A DNA stretch of 64,000 nucleotides from Syntrophobacteraceae bacterium (GCA_025453975.1 JALOPI010000024.1:24561-88560), one strand, 5' to 3'. Positions 8,642 through 18,419 are shown, numbered from the stretch's first letter. Numbers and translations: made by a program. The notes: generated by a model from the letters alone, not told the origin.

Positions 8642-9583
8642 CTAGATTTTGGTGGCCCGGGCGACGCCGAAAAGACCCGTCGGCCTGATGCACAGGAAGA
8701 TGAGAAGGATGCTGAAGGCCAGCAGGTCCCGCAGTGTCGAGGGAAAAAACGCCGCCACGAAAATCTCCACGAAGCCCAGGACGAAGCCTCCAACGAAAGC
8801 CCCCCGGATTTCGCCGATTCCCCCGAGCACCGCCGCAATGAAGGCTTTCCATCCCACCAGTGCCCCCATGTAGGGATCCAGCACCGGGTAGGCCGTGGCG
8901 TAGAGCACCCCGGCCACCGCCGCCATGGAAGACCCCAGGACGAATGTGAACGCGATGACGGTATCGAGGGGGATCCCCATGAGGGGCACCGCCATGCGGT
9001 CATGGGAAATGGCTCGCATGGCCATGCCCAGCTTGGTCTTGCGCACGATGGTCTCAAGGAGCACAAAAACGAGGATGGTCACGACGATGACGAGGATCTT
9101 GATGTTGCTGAAGGTCACGCCGCCAAACGTGTAGATGGTTTTTTCCAGCAGCTCGGGAAAGTTTCGCCGACTGGCCCCCAGGACCAGCAGGTTGCCGTTC
9201 TCCAGAAGCAGTCCGCACATGAGGGCAGTGATGACGACATAAAGGCGCGATGCGCCTTTTCGGCGCAGGGGGCGGTAGGCCACCCGCTCGATGGTCACAC
9301 CGAGCAACGCCGTGAAGATCATGCTGACAAGGAGCGTCAGGAGAAAAATGGCCGTGGGCGGCAGGGCGAAGGGAAGGGCCAGAGCGTACTGGGCCAGGAG
9401 GAACGTGGCGATGAAGCACCCGACGTAAGCGCCCACCATGAAGATGTCGCCGTGGGCGAAGTTGATGAGCAGGAGCACCCCGTAAACCATGGTGTAGCCG
9501 AGGGCGATGAGGGCATAGAAGCTCCCCCACTGAAGCGCATTCAAAAAATTCTGTAAAAACGTCTCGAGAAACAAAGGAATCAT
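8642..9583 (-). CDS. livH: Branched-chain amino acid ABC transporter permease LivH
   Basis: 313 residues with the LivH opening pattern, in which the gene-initial amphipathic stretch leads into GSFYALIALGYTMVYGVLLLINFAHGD. The C-terminal half has GWKAFIAAVLGGIGEIRGAFVGG, the family's coupling region. It is separated from livK by about 97 bases holding a stable hairpin, a common arrangement that lets more binding protein than channel be made. Confidence 0.95.
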   Translation of the reverse strand: MIPLFLETFLQNFLNALQWGSFYALIALGYTMVYGVLLLINFAHGDIFMVGAYVGCFIATFLLAQYALALPFALPPTAIFLLTLLVSMIFTALLGVTIERVAYRPLRRKGASRLYVVITALMCGLLLENGNLLVLGASRRNFPELLEKTIYTFGGVTFSNIKILVIVVTILVFVLLETIVRKTKLGMAMRAISHDRMAVPLMGIPLDTVIAFTFVLGSSMAAVAGVLYATAYPVLDPYMGALVGWKAFIAAVLGGIGEIRGAFVGGFVLGFVEIFVAAFFPSTLRDLLAFSILLIFLCIRPTGLFGVARATKI

Positions 9584-9619
9584 CCCCCCGGCCTGGCTTC
9601 GGACTTCGCCACATGAGTG

Positions 9620-9649
9620 ACAAAGGCGGGAATCGCTTCCCGCCTTGTC
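9620..9649 (-). terminator. Stem-loop between livK and livH (attenuator or mRNA-end stabiliser)
   Basis: A near-perfect inverted repeat: GACAA-a-GGCGGGAA, loop TCGC, TTCCCGCC-TTGTC, giving 13 pairs with one bulged A. It lies 32 bases after the livK stop and upstream of livH on the same strand. There is no run of T after it, so partial termination or protection of the livK message is more likely than full stop. Confidence 0.6.
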
Positions 9650-9680
9650 GTTATCATCTCGTTACCCGATCACGCATCCC

Positions 9681-10853
9681 CTAGGGGCAAACCTGCTTGT
9701 AGAATTCAAACTCACCCTTGTCGCTGATCTTCACCACCACGGCACACTTGACGGGGTCGCCCGTGGCACCGAAGGTCATCTTGCCCGTGATGCCTTCGAA
9801 ATCCTTCACCTGGCTCAAACCGTCGCGGATGGCCTGGCGGTCCTTGTCCACGTTGCCCGTGAGGGGGCCGGCGTTCTTGATGGCCTGGACCAGGAGACCG
9901 ATGGCATCCCAGGTGAGAGCCGCCACGTCATCGGGAACGTAGCCGTATTTGGCGTTGTACTTGTCGATGAACTCCTTGGTGGGGCCCTTGGCTCCGGCGG
10001 CGGCATAGTGGGTGCTGAAGAAGGCGCCCTTGCAGGCGTCGCCGCAGAGCTTCATGAGCTCCGCCGAGCCCCAGCTGTCGCTGCCCATGATGGCTTTCTT
10101 CCAGCCCAGGTCCTTGGCCTGCTTCGCGATGAGGGCCACTTCGCTGTAATACTGGGGCGTGAAGAGAACGTCGGCATCGGACTTGACGATGTTGGTGAGC
10201 TGGGCGCTGAAATCGGCATCCTTGGTCGTGAAGGTTTCAAAGGCCACCACCGACCCGGGACCGTGGATCTTCTCGAAGGCCTCCTTGAAATACTCGGCGA
10301 GGCCCTTGGGGTAGTCGCTGGAAATGTCGTACAAAACGGCGGCTTTCTTGGCCTTGAACTCCTCGGTCACGAAGTTGGCGGCCACGGGCCCCTGGAAGGG
10401 ATCCAGGAAGCAGGCCCGGAACACGAAGGGCCGGCCCTCGGTGGTCTTGGGGTTGGTGGACCAGGGAGAGATCATGGGAGTCTTGTTGGCATTGGCTACT
10501 TCGCCGGCTGGAATGGCCTGCTTGCTGGACTGGGGCCCGATCATGGCGAGCACCTGGTCCTGGGTGATGAGCTTCAGGGCCGCGGCTGTCGCGGATTCAG
10601 CCTTGGATTCGTTGTCCTCGTAAACGAACTCCAGCTTGTAGGTCTTGTCGCCCACCTTGAGCCCGCCGGCCGCATTGATTTCGGCCAGGTAGATCTCGGC
10701 CGCATACTTGGAGCTCTCGCCCACCTTGGGAATGTCTCCCGTGAGGGGGATGTTGAAGCCGACCTTGATGGTCTGCGCGCCAGCCCCGCAAGGAGCGAGC
10801 ATCATCAGTGCCGCCATCCAAACCACGGTACAAACCACCACCGCCCTTCGCAT
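9681..10853 (-). CDS. livK: Branched-chain amino acid ABC transporter binding protein LivK
   Basis: 390 residues from MRRAVVV, with GAGGAGGACAGG just upstream. A signal peptide (about 1-26, ending GAGA) leads to QTIKVGFNIPLTGDIPKVGESS, the family's ligand-pocket opening. The internal MIGPQSSKQAIPAGEVAN and GITGKMTF-like segments are typical of LIV-binding proteins. It is the first gene of livKHMGF and should capture Leu, Ile, Val or similar ligands in the periplasm. Upstream in-frame Met codons would add a charged stretch before the signal peptide and were not chosen. Confidence 0.94.
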   Translation of the reverse strand: MRRAVVVCTVVWMAALMMLAPCGAGAQTIKVGFNIPLTGDIPKVGESSKYAAEIYLAEINAAGGLKVGDKTYKLEFVYEDNESKAESATAAALKLITQDQVLAMIGPQSSKQAIPAGEVANANKTPMISPWSTNPKTTEGRPFVFRACFLDPFQGPVAANFVTEEFKAKKAAVLYDISSDYPKGLAEYFKEAFEKIHGPGSVVAFETFTTKDADFSAQLTNIVKSDADVLFTPQYYSEVALIAKQAKDLGWKKAIMGSDSWGSAELMKLCGDACKGAFFSTHYAAAGAKGPTKEFIDKYNAKYGYVPDDVAALTWDAIGLLVQAIKNAGPLTGNVDKDRQAIRDGLSQVKDFEGITGKMTFGATGDPVKCAVVVKISDKGEFEFYKQVCP

Positions 10854-11260
10854 CCTGTCCTCCTCTTCAATGATGGACCCCATGAAAAAAAGCCCGCGGC
10901 CGACCCCAATGCCATCGCCCGCTCCCCGAAGATCCATGACGCCGACCGGCCGGTTCCATGACCTTCGGTATTCCATCCCGAGCGAAAACGATAATATACT
11001 GTTGTGCCAGAAAAATCAGTCAGATGAGTCGGACGCTTGTCTTACAGCACAAAAAATCCCCCCTGTCAATCGCCATCGCGGCTTCCGGCGGGACCCGCTT
11101 GCGCGCCCGATTGAGATTGCAGAGGATTCAAGGCCAATCTATACTTTCCACGAGCCTCCGTTGGCGTGTCCAAGGGATGGCCGAGGGGGGCCCTTCGATG
11201 CGGAGCCCGTCGTGCCGCCCGTCCGTATCTGCATCCAGGGATCGAGCCAGGTAGAGAGCC
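10854..11260. other. Divergent intergenic region between livK and the Kef-type gene
   Basis: 407 bases that must hold promoters for both directions. The AT-richest part is ATAATATA at 10991-10998, read TATATTAT on the minus strand, a plausible -10 area for livK. I could not pair it with a good -35. A TGGCAC on the minus strand nearby lacks the TTGC partner needed for sigma-54. Confidence 0.45.
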
Positions 11261-13066
11261 ATGGGAATCGCCAACGACATTGTCATCATCATCGTCGCCG
11301 CCCTGATGGGGGCGATGATCGCGCACAAGCTGAGACAGCCCCTGATCCTGGGGTACATCGTGGCCGGAGTCATCATCGGCCCCTATGCCGGCGGCTTCAT
11401 GGTCTCCGATGTCCAGGAGCTGGAACGCCTGGCGGAGATCGGGGTCGCCCTGCTCCTCTTCGCCCTCGGCCTGGAGTTTTCGCTCAGTGAGCTCAAGCCG
11501 GTTCGCAGGATCGCCCTCATCGGGACCCCCATCCAGATCCTCCTGACCCTGGCGTACGGGTTCGGCATCGGGCAATGGCTCGGGTGGGGCGCCGTTCCTT
11601 CGATCTGGTTCGGATCCATGATCTCCCTTTCCAGCACCATGGTCATCCTCAAGACCCTCATGAACCAGGGGTGGATGGGAACCCTTTCCAGCCGGGTCAT
11701 GATCGGGATGCTCATCGTCCAGGACCTGGCCGTGGTCCCCATGATGATCATCCTGCCCAAGCTCTCCAATCCCGAGGCCGGACTGCCCATCCTGGGGCTG
11801 GCGGCGGTGAAGTCGGCCGTCTTCCTGCTCTTCATGTTCTTTCTGGGGACGCGGATCCTGCCGCGCCTCCTGGCCCTCGTGGCCCGATGGGAATCCCGCG
11901 AGCTGTTTCTCCTGGCCATCACGGCCCTCGGGCTCGGCATCGGCTACGTGACCCACTGGTTCGGGCTGTCTTTCGCCTTCGGAGCTTTCGTGGTCGGGAT
12001 GGTCCTGAGCGAATCGGATTACAGCCACCAGGCCCTGAGTGACATCATCCCCCTGAGGGACATCTTCGGCCTGCTCTTTTTCACTTCGGTGGGCATGCTG
12101 CTGGACCCGGTCTTCCTGGTGCAGAACTGGCGTGGCGAGCTGCTGCTCCTGGGCATGGTGTCCCTGGGCAAAGGCCTGATTTTCGCCGTGCTGGCCATCG
12201 TCTTCGGCTATCGGAACGTGGTGCCCCTGGCGCTGGGGCTGACGCTCTTTCAGGTCGGCGAGTTCTCGTTCGTCCTGGCGCGGGTGGGCATCGAAACCCA
12301 GTCCATCGACCGTGAGCTTTACTCCCTGATGCTTTCTACCGCCATCATGAGCATGATGCTCACCCCCGTGCTGTCCAGTCTGACGGCACCGCTCTATGCC
12401 CTGCGGAAGCGCTTCTTTCAGCGCGAGGCTCTTCAGACCATGAATCTCCCGGCCCATGGGCTGAGGGGGCATGTCGTCATCGCGGGCGGGGGAAGAACCG
12501 GCTATTACATCTCCCAGGTGCTGAAGTACCTCAGCGTGGATTTCGTCATCGTCGAGCTGAACTATCATCAGGTGGAGCGATACCGGTCTGCCGGTCTCCC
12601 CATCGTCTTCGGCGACGCGACACAGGAGCCCGTTCTCAAGGCGGCCGGGATCGAAAACGCACGCCTCCTGCTGGTGACCGTTCCCGCCATCGCGGTGGTG
12701 GAGGCCATGGTTCGCGAGGCAGGGCGCCTGAGCCCGAGCCTGAGGATCGTGGCCACCGCCGAAGGATCGGAGCAGATCAAGTCCCTTTACGATCGCGGGG
12801 CTTACATGGTGATCCTCCCCCAGATGGAGGCGGGGCTGGAAATGGCCACCCAGGCACTCCTCAACCTCGGCATTCCAGGCAACGAGATCCAGAGCTACAC
12901 CGACCGGGTGCGCCACCCCAATCCCGACGCCGACTACCATTTTGCCGCCGACGACCTGGTGGCGGTCATCGGCAGGGCGGAGGATCGGGAGGCCTTCCGG
13001 GTTTTGGTGGAGCCGGCCCCGGAGCCCGCGTCGGTACAGGGAAGGGGAATTGCCTCAACGGTTTGA
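11261..13066 (+). CDS. Kef-type K+/H+ (or Na+/H+) antiporter with TrkA-N domain
   Basis: 601 residues. The first 390 or so form a CPA2 antiporter membrane domain with about 12 hydrophobic segments, opening with [25 protein letters not shown], the family's hallmark. A Rossmann RCK/TrkA-N domain follows (about 402-530) with [15 protein letters not shown] and, later, [16 protein letters not shown], the typical nucleotide-binding and GDAT motifs. A short extra C-terminal part follows. It is likely a nucleotide-gated cation/proton antiporter for ion balance or stress at the inner membrane. The start has GGTAGAGAG a few bases upstream. It resembles the YbaL/KefB group without a TrkA-C domain that I can recognise. 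Confidence 0.9.
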   Translation: MGIANDIVIIIVAALMGAMIAHKLRQPLILGYIVAGVIIGPYAGGFMVSDVQELERLAEIGVALLLFALGLEFSLSELKPVRRIALIGTPIQILLTLAYGFGIGQWLGWGAVPSIWFGSMISLSSTMVILKTLMNQGWMGTLSSRVMIGMLIVQDLAVVPMMIILPKLSNPEAGLPILGLAAVKSAVFLLFMFFLGTRILPRLLALVARWESRELFLLAITALGLGIGYVTHWFGLSFAFGAFVVGMVLSESDYSHQALSDIIPLRDIFGLLFFTSVGMLLDPVFLVQNWRGELLLLGMVSLGKGLIFAVLAIVFGYRNVVPLALGLTLFQVGEFSFVLARVGIETQSIDRELYSLMLSTAIMSMMLTPVLSSLTAPLYALRKRFFQREALQTMNLPAHGLRGHVVIAGGGRTGYYISQVLKYLSVDFVIVELNYHQVERYRSAGLPIVFGDATQEPVLKAAGIENARLLLVTVPAIAVVEAMVREAGRLSPSLRIVATAEGSEQIKSLYDRGAYMVILPQMEAGLEMATQALLNLGIPGNEIQSYTDRVRHPNPDADYHFAADDLVAVIGRAEDREAFRVLVEPAPEPASVQGRGIASTV

Positions 13067-13227
13067 GATTCATCCTCCAGGTGCTTCAGGGTGTCGGACC
13101 AGAACGGCGAGGGCTGTCATGGAGGGCTCACCCGGCATCCAGTACCCGGACATCCTGTCCGAATGACGGATGACTTTGGCCGTGCCGCACTCATCAACGG
13201 GCACGAGCCTGCATGAAAGGAGAGCCT

Positions 13228-13725
13228 ATGTCCGCCCATGCCAGAAACATCGGAATCGCGCTGTGTGGGATTCTCGTGTCTTTCGCCATGGTTCCGCGGG
13301 CCCCGGTCCTGGCCGGGAAAGCCTCGGACCTGTCCAGAGGCGGGACCTTCTACGTTCCCGTCTACTCCCATGTCTACCACGGGGACAAGGAGCATCCCTT
13401 CTACGTGGCCGCCACCCTCAGCATCCGGAACGTGGATCCGCGACATGCCATCACCGTGACGGAGATCGATTACCATGACTTCAAGGGGCAGCTCCTCAAG
13501 AAATGGCTGGAGAAGCCCGTGCAGATCGGGCCTCAGGCGGCCGAGGAGGTCATCATCAAGGAGTCGGACAAGAGCGGCGGCTTCGGCGCGCACTTCATCG
13601 TGCGTTGGAAGGCGGGGCACGAGGTGAATCCCCCCATCATGGAAACGGTCATGATCGGCTCCAGCGGCCAGCAGGGGATTTCCTTCACCTCACGAGGGAT
13701 CGCCATTCGGGAGAGCCAGCCCTGA
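13228..13725 (+). CDS. DUF3124 family exported protein
   Basis: 165 residues from MSAHARN, chosen because AAAGGAGAG lies just upstream; an ATG five codons earlier would place the ribosome site inside the gene. A hydrophobic signal segment (about 8-30) ends near VLAGK. The rest matches the DUF3124 pattern: TFYVPVYSHVYHGD, then ATLSIRNVDP and VTEIDYHDFKG. The fold is probably an extracytoplasmic beta-sandwich. The function is unknown. It sits between the Kef-type gene and ald, with about 160 and 80 bases on each side. Confidence 0.8.
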   Translation: MSAHARNIGIALCGILVSFAMVPRAPVLAGKASDLSRGGTFYVPVYSHVYHGDKEHPFYVAATLSIRNVDPRHAITVTEIDYHDFKGQLLKKWLEKPVQIGPQAAEEVIIKESDKSGGFGAHFIVRWKAGHEVNPPIMETVMIGSSGQQGISFTSRGIAIRESQP

Positions 13726-13805
13726 GAGGGACAGGATGCAGCGTTTCCCCCCGGCCCGATCCCGGACGGGATACGAGGCCTTTGGTGGGCGCAGGGAGGA
13801 TGTCG

Positions 13806-14927
13806 ATGAAGATCGGTTGCCCCAAAGAGGTGAAGGAGCACGAATACCGCGTTGGGCTCATCCCCGCCGCCGTCAAGGCCTACGTCGACGCGGGACATTC
13901 GGTCATTGTCCAGAAGGGAGCCGGGGCGGGCTCGGGCATTCTGGATGCGGAATACGCCGTCGCTGGTGCCGGGATCGTCGATTCGGCCGAGGAGATCTGG
14001 GCGTCGGCGGATATGATCGTTAAGGTCAAAGAGCCCCTCCCCCAGGAATTCCGTCACCTGAGACGCGGCCAGATCGTTTACACTTACTTCCACTTTGCCG
14101 CCGACGAGCGTCTCACGCGCGTCTGCCTGGAAAAGGGGATTTCGGCCGTGGCCTACGAGACCGTCCAGGAAAGCGACGGCACACTCCCGCTCCTCAAGCC
14201 CATGAGCGAAGTGGCGGGCCGAATGGCGCCCCTCGTGGCGTCCTATTTCCTGACCAAGGTCCAGGGAGGGCGGGGGCTGCTGCCCACGGGGGTGCCCGGT
14301 GTTGCGCCGGCCGACGTGCTCGTCGTCGGGGGCGGGACGGTGGGGAGCCATGCGGCACAGGTGGCTGCCGGGCTGGGAGCCAAGGTCACCATCCTGGACA
14401 TCAACGCCGACCGTCTGGAGGAGCTGGGCAAATTCCTCCCCGCAAACGTGTTTCCGGTTTTCGGAGACAGCTTCAACCTGGAGAAGGGGCTGCGGGAGGC
14501 CGTCATTGTCATCGGGGCGGTACTCATCACGGGGGCCAGGGCACCGAAGCTCATCAAGCGGGAGCACCTCCAGATCATGAAGCCGGGTGCGGTGCTGGTG
14601 GACGTTGCCATCGACCAGGGTGGATGCGCCGAGACATCCCGGCCCACCACCCATGGAGACCCCGTCTATGTCGTGGACGGCATCATCCACTACTGCGTGG
14701 CCAACATGCCGGGAGCCTATGCCCGCACCTCGACCTTTGCCCTGAACAACCGTACGATCCGCTACGGATTGCAGCTGGCCCATGATGGCGTCGCGGCCGC
14801 ATGCCGAAACAGCCCCGCCATCCGTAAGGGTCTCAACCTGCACGCCGGCCGCATTACCTTCAAGCCAGTGGCCGAAGCCTTCGGGCTGGAAGAGGAGTAC
14901 ACCCCCGTTGAAGACGTGATCGCGTGA
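13806..14927 (+). CDS. ald: Alanine dehydrogenase
   Basis: 373 residues, the standard length. It begins MKIGCPKEVKEHEYRVG, the Ald N-terminus with the pyruvate-binding Arg. The catalytic Lys is in MIVKVKEP (about 75) and the His in YFHFAA (about 96). The Rossmann motif VVGGGTVGSHAAQVAAGLGA is followed by the acidic residue in LDIN. It interconverts L-alanine with pyruvate and ammonia using NAD. GGAGG lies seven bases before the chosen ATG; another ATG two codons earlier overlaps that site. Confidence 0.96.
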   Translation: MKIGCPKEVKEHEYRVGLIPAAVKAYVDAGHSVIVQKGAGAGSGILDAEYAVAGAGIVDSAEEIWASADMIVKVKEPLPQEFRHLRRGQIVYTYFHFAADERLTRVCLEKGISAVAYETVQESDGTLPLLKPMSEVAGRMAPLVASYFLTKVQGGRGLLPTGVPGVAPADVLVVGGGTVGSHAAQVAAGLGAKVTILDINADRLEELGKFLPANVFPVFGDSFNLEKGLREAVIVIGAVLITGARAPKLIKREHLQIMKPGAVLVDVAIDQGGCAETSRPTTHGDPVYVVDGIIHYCVANMPGAYARTSTFALNNRTIRYGLQLAHDGVAAACRNSPAIRKGLNLHAGRITFKPVAEAFGLEEEYTPVEDVIA

Positions 14928-14983
14928 CGGGGCGGGATCACCGGAGGCTCGGTTGAAATGGGAATGAGCAGGGGGCGAGGCGG

Positions 14984-16825
14984 ATGAGACAGCGCATGAG
15001 GGTGGCCATGCCGGCCTGGGAGATGGGGCGCGTCACCTCGGGGCTTGGGGCCAAAATCGGCGGTCTGGCGGTGGTGGTGGAAGAGCTGCCGACGGAGCTG
15101 GTGAAGGCGGGGGACAGGCAGGGCATCGACCTGGAGGTGGTGACCCTCGCGCCCTGCTTCGCCTTCCACGACCGCGCCAGGCTGACGCCCCTGAATCTGC
15201 GACTGCCCGTCACTCTCTCGGGCCACACATTCGACTTCGAAGTTTTCGAGCACGTGTTCCCGGACGGCCAGAAAGTGGTCTATTTCTGGGATGATCTTCA
15301 GCTCAACTGGACCACTCCCAGCGCCATCTACCCGACGGATCCCCAGATGAGCCTGAGGCTTTACGCCGCCGTGTGCCAGGCCATGGCTGGCTACATCCGC
15401 CAGGCCGATTTTCAGACCATCCATCTCCACGACTATCACGTCGGCTTGATCCCGTTCTACCTGGGGGACGATCACCTCCGGAATGTTCCGGTCCACCTGA
15501 CCATCCACAACGCCTCCTACCAGGGCATCACCCCGCTGGTGGGTGGGGGCTATGCCTCCCTGGACCGGATCAACCTGCCCGGCGAGCAACTGTTTCACAA
15601 GTATTTCGATTTCTTCGACAACCTGAATCTGATGAAGGCCTGCATGCTCAAGGTGCACGAGACCGGCGGCAAGATCACCACCGTGAGCGGCGACCTTGCG
15701 GGGACCTGGGGGTATGCGGCCGAGCTGCGGGAGTCCCATGGGGACCTCTGGAGCAAGGCCCTGGCCATCAAGGGGAGCCCACCGGGGGAGGTGTTCGTTC
15801 CCAACCGACACCTGGACCTCTTCGAAAAGCTTCCCGTGGCCGGCATCACCAACGGAATGAGCGTTCTCAACCGTCCGGAGCATCTTCCTCAGCTGAAAGC
15901 CCAGGTGCTGAGGGAAATCCAGGAAAAGCGGGGCCCTCACGCCCCCCTCTTCCGGCATCCCGTCACCCAGAATGCGATGCTGGCGGAGGATCACAGCTTC
16001 GATCTCGACCGTCTCCACGTCAAGAAGGAGCTCAAGCGTCTCCTGCACCTCGAAATGTTCGATGTCGAGCCGCCTCCCCATGCGCCCGAGCCCATCCTCC
16101 TGACCTGTGTGGGGCGGCTGGTGGAGCAGAAGAACCTGGGGCTGGTGGCGGACATCATCGAGGGCACCCTGGCCCACGATGGGGGAGCCAAGTTCATCAT
16201 CCTGGCGTCCGCACCCGATGGGGACGCAGCCGGCAAGGGTATCGAGGCCCGCTTTTTCTATCTCTCCCGACTTTACCCGGACCGGGTCGCCTTCCATTCG
16301 ACCTTCAATCTTCCCCTGTCCAAGCTGATCCTGGCAGGAGGCGATTTCTCCCTCATCCCGTCCCGCTTCGAGCCGTGCGGCCTGGTCGACTATGAATCGT
16401 CCCTGCTGGGGAATGTCGTCATCGGGCGCGCCACCGGCGGTCTGACCAAGGTGGTCCATTGCGGATACCTCTATCAATGGCTGGACATCAGCGACCGTTC
16501 GGGCGAGGCTTGGGCTCTTTTCCAGCAGATCGCGGCGGCCATCGACACGTTTCGAAATGCTCCGGGGCGCCATGGGGAGCTGGTGCGCTCCGCCATGGGC
16601 ATCGATGCCTCCTGGGATTCATCGGCGGCCAAGTATGTCGACATGTACCGATACGGATTTCTGACCCGTCGGTGGAAAACCGAGCGGCGGCAGCTCATTG
16701 ACCGCTTCCTGGATTCCCTGGAGGACGACTACCGGATGTTCATGGACCTCTTCATACCGGGCCTGCGGGAATACGGCGACGCCTTCGACTGGGAGCTCAA
16801 GAACGCGAGCCGGGAGCGTCCTTGA
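14984..16825 (+). CDS. Glycogen/starch synthase-like glycosyltransferase (GT5)
   Basis: 613 residues. The N-terminal catalytic domain has KIGGLAVVVEELP (about 24-36), a variant of the KTGGL-D-V motif for ADP-glucose. HIHDYH-like LHDYHVGLIPF (about 148) and FTIHN-like LTIHNASYQG follow. The C-terminal domain has CVGRLVEQKNLGL and the retaining GT-B motif SRFEPCGLVDYES (about 461-473). It should extend alpha-1,4-glucan. At 613 residues it is longer than the roughly 480 of bacterial GlgA, with extra sequence between the two domains and an acidic C-terminal extension. It follows ald by 56 bases. I do not give it the glgA name because the motifs deviate. Confidence 0.82.
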   Translation: MRQRMRVAMPAWEMGRVTSGLGAKIGGLAVVVEELPTELVKAGDRQGIDLEVVTLAPCFAFHDRARLTPLNLRLPVTLSGHTFDFEVFEHVFPDGQKVVYFWDDLQLNWTTPSAIYPTDPQMSLRLYAAVCQAMAGYIRQADFQTIHLHDYHVGLIPFYLGDDHLRNVPVHLTIHNASYQGITPLVGGGYASLDRINLPGEQLFHKYFDFFDNLNLMKACMLKVHETGGKITTVSGDLAGTWGYAAELRESHGDLWSKALAIKGSPPGEVFVPNRHLDLFEKLPVAGITNGMSVLNRPEHLPQLKAQVLREIQEKRGPHAPLFRHPVTQNAMLAEDHSFDLDRLHVKKELKRLLHLEMFDVEPPPHAPEPILLTCVGRLVEQKNLGLVADIIEGTLAHDGGAKFIILASAPDGDAAGKGIEARFFYLSRLYPDRVAFHSTFNLPLSKLILAGGDFSLIPSRFEPCGLVDYESSLLGNVVIGRATGGLTKVVHCGYLYQWLDISDRSGEAWALFQQIAAAIDTFRNAPGRHGELVRSAMGIDASWDSSAAKYVDMYRYGFLTRRWKTERRQLIDRFLDSLEDDYRMFMDLFIPGLREYGDAFDWELKNASRERP

Positions 16826-16944
16826 GCCCGTCATCCCCCGCAGCGACATGGTCAGGCTTTCTCTCCGATGCCCCGCGGGCTTTCCTGTCTTAATTTAAGG
16901 GAACAGAAGCTTCCTCGGACTTTCATCCTGAACGGAGGTGATCG

Positions 16945-18147
16945 ATGAGCACCGGCGGCAAGCCCCATGGGCTCGGCAAGGCCACTCAGGTCGTTCATTC
17001 TGGCCATTTCGGCGACCCGATACTGGGAGAAGTTTCGGTTCCCATCTTCCAAACCTCGACCTTCGCCTTTCCCAGCGCCGAGGAAGGTGCGGCCCGGTTC
17101 AGCGGCCAGAAGGCGGGGTACATTTACACGCGGCTTGCCAATCCCACCGTACGGGCCCTGGAAGACAGCCTGGCCACCCTGGAGAAGGGTTTCGGCGCCA
17201 TGGCCACCGCCACGGGCATGGCGGCCATCAACACGGTTTTCCTGGCCCTGCTGGATCAAGGCGGCCACGTGGTCTCCACGGACTGTGTCTATGGGGCCAC
17301 CCGCGTCGTTCTGGAGAGCGAATACGCCCGGTTCGGCGTGCGGACGGCCTTTGTGGACACGACCGACCTGGGGAGCATCGAGGGGGCCATCGAGCCATCG
17401 ACACGGCTCGTCTTCATCGAAACCCCCACCAATCCGACCATGAAGATCACCGACATCCGCGAGGCCGCCGCCATCGCCCACCGTCATGGAATCCCCCTGG
17501 TGGTGGACAACACCTTCGCGAGCCCCTACCTGCAGCGCCCCCTGGAGCTGGGGGCCGACATCGTGGTCCACAGCCTCACCAAGTTCCTCAACGGGCACAG
17601 CGACGTCGTGGGCGGCGCGGTGGTGACCTCGACAGAAGGGCACTTCAAGAGGATCCGCCGGATCCTCAGCTATTTCGGGGGGACCATGGATCCGCACCAG
17701 GCCTGGCTGATTCTGCGCGGGATCAAGACCCTGGCCCTGAGGCTCGAGAAGGCTCAGGGGAATGCCCTGAGGCTGGCCGAGTATCTCCAGAGGCATCCGA
17801 AGGTCACCTGGGTCCGCTACCCCGGGCTTCCCGGGCATCCTCAGTTCGACATTGCCAGGAAGCAGATGGACGGATTCGGCTCCATGCTCTGCTTCGGGGT
17901 GAAAGAGGGCCTCCAGGGAGGCGTGGCCGTCATGAACTCGGTGCGCCTGATCACCCTGGCCGTTTCCCTGGGCGGCGTGGAGACCCTCATCGAGCATCCG
18001 GCGTCCATGACGCACACCTCCATTCCCAGGGACGAGCGGGAGGCTGCCGGCATCAGCGATGACCTGGTGCGGCTTTCCGTGGGGTGCGAGGACTTCGAGG
18101 ATCTGAAGGAGGACCTGGATCAGGCCTTGAGCCGGATCTCCGATTAG
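16945..18147 (+). CDS. Cys/Met-metabolism PLP enzyme (methionine gamma-lyase or cystathionine lyase/synthase)
   Basis: 400 residues of the fold-type I gamma-family. YTRLANPTVRALE (about 52-64) is the substrate and phosphate-binding region. ATGMAAINTVFLAL holds the PLP-phosphate loop, DNTFASPYLQRPL carries the PLP-ring Asp, and HSLTKFLNGHSDVVGG (about 211) holds the Schiff-base Lys. The segment near the active site reads VYGAT, where methionine gamma-lyases have YGCT and cystathionine gamma-lyases YGGT, so the exact reaction is undecided. GGAGGTGATCG lies before the ATG. Its last codons overlap the end of a broken minus-strand gene. Confidence 0.88.
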   Translation: MSTGGKPHGLGKATQVVHSGHFGDPILGEVSVPIFQTSTFAFPSAEEGAARFSGQKAGYIYTRLANPTVRALEDSLATLEKGFGAMATATGMAAINTVFLALLDQGGHVVSTDCVYGATRVVLESEYARFGVRTAFVDTTDLGSIEGAIEPSTRLVFIETPTNPTMKITDIREAAAIAHRHGIPLVVDNTFASPYLQRPLELGADIVVHSLTKFLNGHSDVVGGAVVTSTEGHFKRIRRILSYFGGTMDPHQAWLILRGIKTLALRLEKAQGNALRLAEYLQRHPKVTWVRYPGLPGHPQFDIARKQMDGFGSMLCFGVKEGLQGGVAVMNSVRLITLAVSLGGVETLIEHPASMTHTSIPRDEREAAGISDDLVRLSVGCEDFEDLKEDLDQALSRISD

Positions 18148-18419
18148 GGCGCCCGCCCGGTCTCCGGCGGGGTGAGCTCCACACCGCGGTCGAGGCTGCT
18201 CAGCCCGTCCCACTCGCCCGTGTGGATGTCCCCTTTCATGAACTGGATCATGATGACCCGCATGCCGTGCCCGCAGGCCCGGACCACCATGCCGGAGGCC
18301 GACGCGGTTTTCCCGTTACCGCATCCCGTGAGGAGGACCGCCACTCCGACCCTTTTCTAGGGTCGAACGCGGGTCAGATCCAGCTCGGGATTCATCCCGT
18401 GGAAACTGGGCCTGCCCAT
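18144..18419 (-). pseudogene. Remnant of a cob(I)alamin adenosyltransferase (CobO/BtuR type)
   Basis: From an ATG with a strong GGAAAGGAGGG site (start at 18419), 20 codons are read before a TAG at 18359-18357. In the same frame the reading continues about 70 codons with a clear CobO/BtuR likeness: GNGKTASASGMVVRACGHGMRVIMIQFMKG. The family is about 180-200 residues, but here it ends abruptly at about residue 90, where the PLP-lyase gene begins on the other strand. The P-loop is also one residue short (GCGNGKT). A stop, a damaged nucleotide loop and loss of the C-terminal half mark it as a decayed gene. Confidence 0.6.

Noticed and set aside
7314..8852. Long open frame of over 500 codons on the minus strand across livM
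   Set aside because: It is in a different frame from livM and its Arg/Pro/His-rich translation is a shadow caused by high GC content.
10998..11012. Minus-strand TGGCAC upstream of livK as a sigma-54 promoter
   Set aside because: The partner TTGC is absent at the needed distance (TATAT is found), so only half of the promoter is present.
18357..18359. In-frame TAG in the cobO-like gene read as pyrrolysine
   Set aside because: The P-loop is damaged and the gene is cut short, so decay explains the stop better. No pylS/pylT or related genes are seen in the window.
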